A stretch of 64,000 nt of DNA, taken from an uncultured Clostridia bacterium. Its GTDB lineage: Bacteria; Bacillota; Clostridia; Christensenellales; Borkfalkiaceae. A program made the position numbers and the translations under genes. Position 1 is the first letter of the stretch; each line of letters starts with the position of its first letter. The DNA lies in contig CAKQKE010000008.1 of assembly GCA_934247935.1 (NCBI GenBank), positions 19,638-83,637 of the forward strand, written 5' to 3'. Positions 8,484 through 14,900 of the stretch are shown here, in pieces. The notes under the pieces are model-generated. The model was not told the origin of the DNA, searched no databases, and saw only the letters and a list, made by a program, of their open reading frames with translations.

Positions 8484-8533
8484 AAAACGGCGATATACCG
8501 ACTGTAAAAGCACAGTCGATATATCGCCGTTTT
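8484..8533. terminator. Bidirectional intrinsic terminator
   Basis: Long hairpin AAAACGGCGATATA...TATATCGCCGTTTT with inner GACTG/CAGTC pairing. It ends the antiporter transcript on the plus strand and can also stop minus-strand transcription. Confidence 0.8.
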
Positions 8534-8561
8534 ATTTGTGTATTATTCTTAATTCGTTTAT

Positions 8562-8605
8562 TTTTGCTCTTTTTACATAATACGTGTTTTGTAATCGTGA
8601 CAAAA
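8562..8605. repeat. Dispersed palindromic repeat, copy 2
   Basis: TTTTTACATAATACGTGTTT core with a GTGACAAAA arm, in the convergent antiporter/queH intergenic. Confidence 0.55.
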
Positions 8606-8734
8606 CGGATAAATAAAATCTTCAATCAGGTTTGGCGTTTAATAGTTTATTATACTGAAAATCCGGCTATATTGTCATTATCGCAATATCGATACAGCAC
8701 CGTTTGCGATAGCAAATAATAACTATCAATATAA

Positions 8735-9373
8735 TTATAGAGCCTTTTCCTTTTCTTTCCTTCTCTTTTCGGTTTCTTCCTTTGAAAAAACGCAACCGCA
8801 ATAATCCTGCCTGTATATGCCGTACTCGTCTGACAGTTCGGTCGAGCGTTTATATCCGTTGTTCTTCTTGAAATCGACGGGTAAATACTTTTGTCCGAGT
8901 TGCTTTTCAAGCGAAAACCCTATCTCGTTAAGCCACTGCGAATTTTTGTAAGGACTTATCGAAAGCGTAGACGTAAAATAGTCAAAATTTCTCTCTTTTG
9001 CAAGCATCGCTGTCTCTTTTAAGCGCAACGTATAGCATAAAAAACATCTTTTACCGCCTTCAGGCACGTTTTCGAGTCCTTTTGCCATATCGAAAAACTC
9101 TTGCGTATTATACCTGCCCTCGACATATTTTACGCTGCCTTTATACACGTTATCAAGATACTTTTGCTGTTCTTTGGCACGCAAAAAATACTCCTCATGG
9201 TCGGTAATGTTGGGATTGAAATAAAACACCGTCACGTCGAAATATTTTGTCAGATATTCGAGACAATAGGTCGAGCACGGCGCACAGCAACTGTGTAGCA
9301 GCAATGTCGGTTTTTCGCCTTTACTTAAATGACTTTGCGCTATTTCGTCTCCCATCTTCATATAATTTATCAT
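8735..9373 (-). CDS. queH: Epoxyqueuosine reductase QueH
   Basis: 212 residues. It reduces epoxyqueuosine to queuosine, the last step of Q modification in tRNAs with GUN anticodons, and replaces the cobalamin enzyme QueG. Visible features are LLHSCCAPCSTY (about residues 25-36) with the paired cysteines, KRCFLCYTLRLKETA (about 107-121) and a C-terminal CGCVFS (about 193-198), which together give the metal/cluster ligands of the family (formerly DUF208). It lies 37 bases after the sirtuin gene on the same strand. No other queuosine gene is in the window. Confidence 0.92.
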   Translation of the reverse strand: MINYMKMGDEIAQSHLSKGEKPTLLLHSCCAPCSTYCLEYLTKYFDVTVFYFNPNITDHEEYFLRAKEQQKYLDNVYKGSVKYVEGRYNTQEFFDMAKGLENVPEGGKRCFLCYTLRLKETAMLAKERNFDYFTSTLSISPYKNSQWLNEIGFSLEKQLGQKYLPVDFKKNNGYKRSTELSDEYGIYRQDYCGCVFSKEETEKRRKEKEKAL

Positions 9374-9410
9374 AAATCTACCCTCGCGAAAAAAACATTT
9401 TAATCTTTAT

Positions 9411-10166
9411 TTACCGATTTTTATTTTGCAACAAATCTTCACACGCTATAGACAAAACCTTACCTATACCGTCGTGAATTATCACGTCGCAACAACTGTC
9501 GTATGACGTGTGTTGTTTGTTTATTATAGCCAACTTGCCTTTTACGTATCTTAAAAACCCTGCCGCGGGATACACGTTTAAACTTGTACCGACAACTATC
9601 ACAAGGTCGGCGTTTTCGCAAGCGGAAATCGCCCTTTCGATATTATTCTCGTCAAGTCCTTCTTCGTATAAAACCACGTCCGGCTTGATAATTCCGCCGC
9701 AATCGCAATGCGGCACACCGTCGTCCTTTTTTAACAAAATATCTTCAAGCGAATAAAACCTGCCGCAAACCGTGCAATAATTTCTATGCACGCTGCCGTG
9801 TAACTCTATCACGTTTTTGCTGCCCGCCGCCTGATGAAGCCCGTCGATATTTTGCGTAATCACCGTTTTTACTTTACCAATCTCTTCCAACTTCGCAATA
9901 ATTTCATGCGCTACGTTTGGCTTGACCCCAGTGTTTATCATTTTATCGAAATAGTATTCATAAAACTCTTTTGTCATCTTTACGAAAAACGTATGCGATA
10001 AAATTGTCTCGGGCGGGTATTTATATTGCTCGTTGTATAGCCCGTCGTCGGAACGAAAATCCTTTAACCCCGACTCTGTCGACACGCCTGCTCCGCTGAA
10101 AAATACTATGTTGTCGCTTTTTTCTATAAGTTGTTTAAGTTTTGTTATTCCGTCATCCATACGCAC
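9411..10166 (-). CDS. NAD-dependent protein deacylase, Sir2 family
   Basis: 251 residues, full length for a bacterial sirtuin. It removes acyl groups from protein lysines using NAD+. Motifs in order: FFSGAGVSTESGLKDFR (about 20-36), TQNIDGLH (about 108-115), catalytic His in ELHGS (about 126), a zinc site CTVC...CDCG, and the C-terminal VVGTSLNVYPAA loop. It lies upstream of queH in the same direction; the spacing permits co-transcription. Substrate preference is not predictable. Confidence 0.93.
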   Translation of the reverse strand: MRMDDGITKLKQLIEKSDNIVFFSGAGVSTESGLKDFRSDDGLYNEQYKYPPETILSHTFFVKMTKEFYEYYFDKMINTGVKPNVAHEIIAKLEEIGKVKTVITQNIDGLHQAAGSKNVIELHGSVHRNYCTVCGRFYSLEDILLKKDDGVPHCDCGGIIKPDVVLYEEGLDENNIERAISACENADLVIVVGTSLNVYPAAGFLRYVKGKLAIINKQHTSYDSCCDVIIHDGIGKVLSIACEDLLQNKNR

Positions 10167-10392
10167 CTCGATATTGTGGTCTTCCTTATTTTCTTATTTA
10201 TATCGCGTCACACAAATTTATAAATATATTGTACCACACGATATAAATTTTAACAATAGTTTTTTTATTGTTGTCAAAAAGGCAGATTGCAATATAAAAA
10301 CGACAAGGTACAACCACATAAAAATACCACGACACACTTATATAAAAATAACAGGCGCAATTACATAAAAACTGCATAATACAAAACCAAAA

Positions 10393-10433
10393 ACGGGGCG
10401 CACAGTTGACTTTTTCGCCACGGCTCGCCCCGT
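10393..10433. terminator. Hairpin ACGGGGCG/CGCCCCGT
   Basis: Eight-base GC-rich stem in the 490-base intergenic between the sirtuin and ABC ATPase genes, followed on the plus strand by a weak T-run. Probably bounds the ABC operon. Confidence 0.45.
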
Positions 10434-10489
10434 CTTAAATTTTTAACTTTATGTTACAGACGTTTACTCCGTCAACTCCCAATAAAATA

Positions 10490-10581
10490 AACTATAAGAA
10501 GTAAATTTTTTGACTAAAGTCAAAATTTTTCAAGTCCTTGCGGACTTTCGCAAAAATATAAATTTTTTGCACTTCTTAGTT
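10490..10581 (-). repeat. MITE-like repeat, copy 1
   Basis: Imperfect terminal inverted repeats AACTAAGAAGT and ACTTCTTATAGTT flank about 70 bases holding two nested hairpins (AAGTCCGCAAGGACTT and TTGACTTTAGTCAA). About 74 bases match a second copy at 26684-26762, and one end matches 62590-62612. Confidence 0.5.
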
Positions 10582-10655
10582 TGAAAAAACATCAGTTTTG
10601 CTTGAAAATACGCTCGCTGCCTCTCGCGTGCTTTCAGACAAAACTTCCGTTATTA

Positions 10656-11348
10656 TCAAATAAGATTTTTCAAAAGGCGTTTTCTTACGTCGTTTAAAAC
10701 TTCACAACCGATATCGCGGTTTTCTCTCGGCAAATCGATATCGAAAGTATCGTAAATAATTCCGTTTTTAAGCACCGAAAACCTATCGCCCAGAAGCAAC
10801 GCTTCGTCAATGTCGTGTGTTACGAAAACGACGGTTTTTTTATCTTCTTCTAAAAGTTTGCACATTTTTTCGATCAGCCTGTATTTAAGCCCGATGTCGA
10901 GCGCACCGAAAGGTTCGTCCATTATAAGCAGTGGTGCGGAATACAGAAACGTCCTGCCCATCGACACCCTTTGCGCTTCGCCACCCGACAATTCGGCAGG
11001 TAAACATTTGGCTTTCCCCGTCAATTCGAGCATATCTAAAATTTTGTCGATTTTTTCCTTTCGAGTCTCTTTATTGTCGGTTTTACGCAATACGTATTCC
11101 ATATTCGCGTACACCGACATTGTTGGTATAAGTCTCGGAGTCTGAAAAATATACGAAATTTCGCCCGGCATTTTCACTTCTCCGTCGCACTTTATTATGC
11201 CCGCCATAACGTTGAATAAAGTGGTTTTACCCGAGCCGCTGCCGCCGAGAATGCAAGTAATTTTCCCTTCGTCAAACTCTGCGGAAAGCCCTTTAAGCAC
11301 GGCTGAATCGCCGTAATTTTTATAAACGTCTTTTACGTAATAAGTCAT
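10656..11348 (-). CDS. ABC importer ATP-binding protein (nitrate/sulfonate/thiamine-precursor type)
   Basis: 230 residues from the ATG at 11348 (MTYYVKDVYKNYGDS), preceded by GGCGGTGAAAAG and overlapping the permease stop as ATGA. Walker A GGSGSGKTT (about 34-42), Q-loop YIFQTPRL, signature LSGGEAQRVSMGR (about 119-131), Walker B LLIMDEPFGALD and switch His FVTHDIDEAL are all intact. It powers the permease encoded just upstream. A copy of the dispersed palindrome (11073-11098) is read in frame here, giving YVLRKTDN between the Q-loop and the signature, in a region that normally varies. Confidence 0.92.
   Translation of the reverse strand: MTYYVKDVYKNYGDSAVLKGLSAEFDEGKITCILGGSGSGKTTLFNVMAGIIKCDGEVKMPGEISYIFQTPRLIPTMSVYANMEYVLRKTDNKETRKEKIDKILDMLELTGKAKCLPAELSGGEAQRVSMGRTFLYSAPLLIMDEPFGALDIGLKYRLIEKMCKLLEEDKKTVVFVTHDIDEALLLGDRFSVLKNGIIYDTFDIDLPRENRDIGCEVLNDVRKRLLKNLI
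11073..11098 (-). repeat. Dispersed palindromic repeat, partial copy inside a gene
   Basis: ATTGTCGG and TTTTACGCAATACGTATT match one arm and the core of the intergenic family exactly or nearly so. It is translated in frame within the ABC ATPase. Confidence 0.55.
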
Positions 11349-12109
11349 CTTTTCACCGCCTTTTTCACGCAATATCTTATAAATCTCAACACCCCTTCGA
11401 GCAAACAACTTATAAGTATGGCGATTATTGTATAAGCGAAAAGTCGCCCCGTTTCAAGATTGATTTTTGCCGATTGCATAAGCATGCCGAGCGTTAATCG
11501 CGTTTGTGCAATGGCTTCGGCGGCTATCACAAGTTTTACGTTCAGCCCAAGCACCGAAAGCACTCCGTCAAACATTTTTCCGCTTATCGTCGGCAAATAA
11601 AAATACAACAATTTATCTCTTTTACGCACCTTGTACACCAAAGACATTTCCACAAGGTCTTTATCGCAACTGCTTACCGCCGAATAAACTTCGTTGTAAA
11701 GCAGTGGAAACGACACTAAAAATGCGATGAATATAGGGCGCGACTCGTCTTTAAACCAAATAATCGCAAGTAAAATCACCGACATTGTGGGCACTACCCT
11801 CAATATCACGATAATTGCGTATAAAAATTTATGCACCGCCTTTACAAGTCCCGCCAGCGTACCCACCAAAAGAGCGAGCAAAAACGCCAACGTAAAACTT
11901 TCCGCCATGTGCCAGACGCTGTTTAACGCACTGTATAAAAACTTTTTATCCGAAAAAGATTTTACTATTTCCTTAGCCGTCACGCTCGGCGACGGCAGAA
12001 TTATTTCGGTGCCGATTCTGTTTGCTTCTATGCTCCACAGCCCCAATAAAATCAGCAATGTAATTACGGGATAAAGAGAGTATAAAAGTCTCTTTTTCAT
12101 TATTTTCAC
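11345..12109 (-). CDS. ABC importer permease, SsuC/TauC/ThiX type
   Basis: 254 residues with about six membrane helices. The cytoplasmic EAA loop that docks the ATPase is recognisable (YNEVYSAVSSCDKDLVEMSLVY, about 138-159). The segment LPTISGKMFDGVLSVLGLNVKLVIAAEAIA is typical of the BPD_transp_1 family that imports taurine, sulfonates, nitrate or HMP-type compounds. It sits between the binding protein gene (12 bases upstream) and the ATPase (4-base overlap). Substrate unknown. Confidence 0.9.
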   Translation of the reverse strand: MKIMKKRLLYSLYPVITLLILLGLWSIEANRIGTEIILPSPSVTAKEIVKSFSDKKFLYSALNSVWHMAESFTLAFLLALLVGTLAGLVKAVHKFLYAIIVILRVVPTMSVILLAIIWFKDESRPIFIAFLVSFPLLYNEVYSAVSSCDKDLVEMSLVYKVRKRDKLLYFYLPTISGKMFDGVLSVLGLNVKLVIAAEAIAQTRLTLGMLMQSAKINLETGRLFAYTIIAILISCLLEGVLRFIRYCVKKAVKR

Positions 12110-12121
12110 CTTTGAGTTTTA

Positions 12122-13123
12122 TCAAACTTCCTGATAGTTATATCCGTTTGTTTTGAGTATATATTTAAGCGTCAAATCGGGTGTGCCGCCCATACCGATA
12201 TTGTAAATCGTTTTTCCCACAAGGTCGTCAAGACTGTTCACTTCGGTTTTACCCACCATGTACAAAACACCGAAAATATTTACGCTTGCAAGTTTTACTT
12301 TCATTCCCTTATTGTAAAGTTTGGCGCATACGTTTGTCGGTAAAACGACAATATCGGACGTTCCGTTGGTGAGAGAACCAAGCACGAGGTCTGCTCCCGA
12401 AACCACTTTTACAACAATTTTATAACCGCAAATATACGTGCCGTTGAGTGAAAGAACGGTAAGCGCGGGCGCGCCGTCGGGCACGGTAATGGTAAGCGTT
12501 CCTTTTTCTTCGGTCGTTTCGTCTTCGGTAGGTTCTGCACATTCCATATAGAAATCATCTGACGGAAGATTGCCGCCGATAAACGTGCCGTCAAACTCTT
12601 TGATTACCGTGAAATACTTTTCTATGTCGGTTTTAATACTCAAAGAATCTTTACTGTCGAGATTGCATCTTTCGATGGTTTGCGCAGTAAAATTAACCTG
12701 CAATGCGCTGCCGCAAGCGTTGAGTTTTGCCTTTACGTCTGCAACGTTTTCCAAGAGCCACGTTTTATTGTTTTTAAGTGCGGCATACAATTTGTACATA
12801 AAGTTTTTGTCGTTTGCCAAATTGCCTTTTACCAAAACGCCCGCCTGAGTGTAAAGGCTGTCGCTTCCGCTCGCCTTTTTGTATTCGTCTTGCAAATCGA
12901 GTACGGACGTCGTGCCCGCTTTTGCGTTTGCCATAGTAACAGCGGGTTCACCCAAAACGCCGAATTCCGCGCCGCCCTTTACCAAAAGGGGTATAAGTTC
13001 GGACGAATCCGAAACGTATTTAAGATAAACGGTTTTTCCTCCTTGTGCATTGTCCGGTAAACCGCAAGCGGTCATCGACACACAAAGCACTAAAAGCAAA
13101 ATAAAGCCAATAATTTTTTTCAT
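12122..13123 (-). CDS. ABC substrate-binding lipoprotein, circularly permuted
   Basis: 333 residues. A lipoprotein signal (MKKIIGFILLLVLCVSMTAC, lipobox Cys 20) precedes two lobes in reversed order. Residues about 31-200 (YVSDSSELIPLL, FGVLGEPAVT, TIERCN, GGNLPSDDFYM) correspond to the C-terminal half of the NMT1/ThiY-like family as I know it. Residues about 216-333 (LTITVPDGAPALTVL, DIVVLPTNVCAKLYNKG, ASVNIFGVLYMVG, NIGMGGTPDLTLKYIL) correspond to its N-terminal half. The linker CAEPTEDETTEEKG looks like the original mature lipoprotein N-terminus. The frame is intact and the gene sits normally between the regulator and permease genes, so the protein is probably functional. The order claim rests on remembered homologues. 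Confidence 0.85.
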   Translation of the reverse strand: MKKIIGFILLLVLCVSMTACGLPDNAQGGKTVYLKYVSDSSELIPLLVKGGAEFGVLGEPAVTMANAKAGTTSVLDLQDEYKKASGSDSLYTQAGVLVKGNLANDKNFMYKLYAALKNNKTWLLENVADVKAKLNACGSALQVNFTAQTIERCNLDSKDSLSIKTDIEKYFTVIKEFDGTFIGGNLPSDDFYMECAEPTEDETTEEKGTLTITVPDGAPALTVLSLNGTYICGYKIVVKVVSGADLVLGSLTNGTSDIVVLPTNVCAKLYNKGMKVKLASVNIFGVLYMVGKTEVNSLDDLVGKTIYNIGMGGTPDLTLKYILKTNGYNYQEV

Positions 13124-13126
13124 TTT

Positions 13127-13384
13127 TTATTCCTCCGTTATATTAATATCGGTCAATGCCGATTTTACTTTTACGTTTTTAAGTTTTCCGAGTTTCCCCG
13201 TCAAAGCGGAAATTCTCTCGTTTGTTCCTTGCACGATTACGCTGATGACGTAAACGCTTTTTACCGTATTTGGTATGCCCATTCTTCCCAAAATCAATTC
13301 ATTGTAAGCGGAAAGCAATTTCTGCACTTCTTCCGCAACCGAACGCTCTTTTTCGATTATTATGCCTATAACGCCGATTTTCAT
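13127..13384 (-). CDS. TM1266-type putative regulator of the iron-only hydrogenase system
   Basis: 85 residues, the usual size. The small ferredoxin-like ACT/NikR-C-type fold is suggested by MKIGVIGIIIEKERSVAEEV, ILGRMGIPNTVKSVYVISVIVQG and ISALTGKLGKLKNVKVKSAL, which fit the TM1266 family often annotated as an iron-only hydrogenase system regulator. Its biochemical role is unproven. It is the first gene of the ABC importer operon, three bases before the binding protein gene, and lies behind a leader with an intrinsic terminator. The genome carries [FeFe]-hydrogenase genes about 40 kb away, so a link to iron or H-cluster precursor supply is an attractive inference. Confidence 0.82.
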   Translation of the reverse strand: MKIGVIGIIIEKERSVAEEVQKLLSAYNELILGRMGIPNTVKSVYVISVIVQGTNERISALTGKLGKLKNVKVKSALTDINITEE

Positions 13385-13661
13385 CTTTCCCTCCTTTTAT
13401 ATCGAGGTTTTCAGCCGCCGATATGTTTACAGAATTAAGTTTACTATATGTTGTTCTATTTTTTTCGCCGATTTTTATAATCGGGCGGAATTTTTAATCG
13501 CATAAAATTTTAAACATATAAAAAACCGCCCCGAATTTTCAAGGCGGTAAAATGCTTACTTAAAAACGCGCTTTATGCGGCACGCTCCTGACGACGGGAA
13601 AATCCAATCGAAACGAATAATAAACAAAAACCTACTCTCCGAAAATTCATCGATTCAGTAT
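13385..13661 (-). promoter_or_regulatory. Structured 5' leader of the TM1266-ABC operon (unassigned, riboswitch-like)
   Basis: About 275 untranslated bases separate the predicted start site (about 13661) from the TM1266 start codon. The first half holds conserved-looking segments (GGAGAGTAGG, CCCGTCGTCAGGAGCGTGCC, GCATAAAGCGCG) and then an intrinsic terminator at 13520-13548. An intrinsic terminator inside a divergent intergenic, ahead of the gene, implies conditional attenuation. I could not fit it to TPP, Moco, NiCo, ZTP, fluoride, guanidine or T-box consensus patterns. GGAGAGTAG recalls the start of the THF class but the 3' pairing partner is missing. Confidence 0.5.
13520..13548 (-). terminator. 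Attenuator hairpin in the TM1266 leader
   Basis: Minus-strand stem ACCGCC/GGCGGT with a 12-base loop, followed by TTTTTT. It is placed between promoter and first gene. Confidence 0.7.
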
Positions 13662-13667
13662 ATTTCA

Positions 13668-13697
13668 ATTGTATACTATAGCCTTTATTTTTGTCAA
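13668..13697 (-). promoter_or_regulatory. Promoter of the TM1266-ABC operon
   Basis: TTGACA (13692-13697), an 18-base spacer and TACAAT (13668-13673), divergent from the PPTase promoter. Confidence 0.6.
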
Positions 13698-13709
13698 GCA
13701 TTTAATCGA

Positions 13710-13738
13710 TTGACATAATTTTTTATTTGTTCTACAAT
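13710..13738 (+). promoter_or_regulatory. Promoter of the PPTase gene
   Basis: TTGACA (13710-13715), 17 bases, TACAAT (13733-13738). Transcription should start about 14 bases before the ATG, leaving room for AAGAGG. Confidence 0.7.
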
Positions 13739-13758
13739 ACTCCAAGAGGTAAATAATT

Positions 13759-14280
13759 ATGCTTGACATTTATTATTCGTACGTAAAAAAAGAACAATCA
13801 AAAGATTTAATCAAACATATTTTCAAAAAATATTATAATTTTGATTTCAACCAAGACCAAATAAGTCTCGGCAAAAACGGAAAACCTTATTTAAAAAGCG
13901 GCGAATATTTTTACAACCTTACACACACCGACGGACTTGTTATGCTTGCCGTTTCGGATAAAGAAGTAGGCATCGATGCCGAAAAATTCCGCGACTACGA
14001 TTTTTCTAAAGTCATTGAAAAATATGCAACCTCGGGTGAAAAGCAAAGAATTTTGACAAACAAAGACTTTTTGTGTCTGTGGACTAAGAAAGAAAGTTTT
14101 GTAAAATATCTCGGAGGCAATGCGATCACCGATGCTAAAACGGTGACTTTCGAGCAAAACTATCCCGTTTTTAAAGGCGAAAAACAAGACGTAAACACCT
14201 TTTCAATCGGTTTAAACGAGCATGTTTTTTCGGTCACTTCGCCTTATAACGAATACGACAATTTCACTTTGATATTGTAA
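13759..14280 (+). CDS. 4'-phosphopantetheinyl transferase, Sfp-like
   Basis: 173 residues. It transfers phosphopantetheine from CoA to a conserved serine of acyl or peptidyl carrier proteins. The two-motif signature is present: VGIDAEKF (about 73-80, Mg2+-binding Asp and Glu) and WTKKESFVKYLGG (about 113-125). Upstream FYNLTHTDGLVMLAV matches the substrate-binding FNxSHSxG block. It is shorter than Sfp (about 224), within the range of compact family members. It has its own promoter and no nearby synthase, so the partner carrier protein is elsewhere. Confidence 0.85.
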   Translation: MLDIYYSYVKKEQSKDLIKHIFKKYYNFDFNQDQISLGKNGKPYLKSGEYFYNLTHTDGLVMLAVSDKEVGIDAEKFRDYDFSKVIEKYATSGEKQRILTNKDFLCLWTKKESFVKYLGGNAITDAKTVTFEQNYPVFKGEKQDVNTFSIGLNEHVFSVTSPYNEYDNFTLIL

Positions 14281-14356
14281 CTTGTTTATCTTTTCGCGGT
14301 GTTTTCGTTTTAAGAGGCGGCGGTTTTAGCAACGCTAAATCGGGCTAAAACAACGC

Positions 14357-14404
14357 AAAAATGACGATTTTACGCAATACGTATTATATAAACGTGACAA
14401 TTTT
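14357..14404. repeat. Dispersed palindromic repeat, copy 3
   Basis: Near-consensus copy: ATGACGA, TTTTACGCAATACGTATTA, AACGTGACAATTTT, between the convergent PPTase and spoIIID ends. Confidence 0.75.
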
Positions 14405-14437
14405 AAACGCAGCGTCTAATTTTAAGACACTGCGTTT
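14405..14437. terminator. Hairpin terminator overlapping the 3' end of spoIIID
   Basis: Arms AAACGCAG.GTCT and AGAC.CTGCGTTT. The right arm is formed by the last codons and stop of spoIIID, so coding and terminator sequence overlap. Confidence 0.65.
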
Positions 14438-14697
14438 TTCATGTTTTTTATTTCTACGTATTTACGTTTAGTTGCGTTTCCTCCCCTTATGTGCCTTTCT
14501 GACAAGTTTTTACAAATCACTTTTCGCACGCTTTTATACAAGCCAAAATCAAGGTGTTTCAGTTTTTCGGTCATATCGCTGTGCACGGTAGACTTACCTA
14601 CCCCGAAAACCGCCGACGCACCCCTTAAAGTATCGCCGCTTTTAATCATGTACTCCGCTTCTTTAAAAACTCTGAGTTTTATTTCGTCGCTATACAA
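14422..14697 (-). CDS. spoIIID: Sporulation transcriptional regulator SpoIIID
   Basis: 91 residues, typical length. SpoIIID is the mother-cell DNA-binding protein acting during sigma-E-dependent sporulation. The helix-turn-helix GASAVFGVGKSTVHSDMTEKL (about 26-46) and the basic C-terminal KNLSERHIRGGNATKRKY segment are both characteristic. It suggests the organism forms spores or descends from spore formers. Single gene, followed directly by a terminator that overlaps its stop codon. Confidence 0.95.
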   Translation of the reverse strand: MYSDEIKLRVFKEAEYMIKSGDTLRGASAVFGVGKSTVHSDMTEKLKHLDFGLYKSVRKVICKNLSERHIRGGNATKRKYVEIKNMKNAVS

Positions 14698-14900
14698 ATT
14701 TTTCCCTCTTTAATATATGTTATGAAAGAAAAATTTATATAATTACTTAATTACTCGTTTTTCGACAAATTAATAAAAATTAAACTATTGCCGCCTTAAT
14801 ATGACAGCGACGTTTTAAAGTTTTCCGCGCCACATTTACATGCTTCATCTTTAAAAAACTCGACACACGCGCCGCATACAGCGCGCTTTAATATCAATCG

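Noticed and set aside
13590..13640. THF riboswitch in the TM1266 leader
   Set aside because: GGAGAGTAG matches its 5' end, but the complementary CGCTCC 3' strand and the GCG-rich P3 are missing, and the gene context is not folate-related.
13520..13661. T-box in the TM1266 leader
   Set aside because: No UGGN antiterminator bulge, no AGAGA/GNUG motifs, and the downstream genes are not aminoacyl-tRNA or amino acid genes by sequence.
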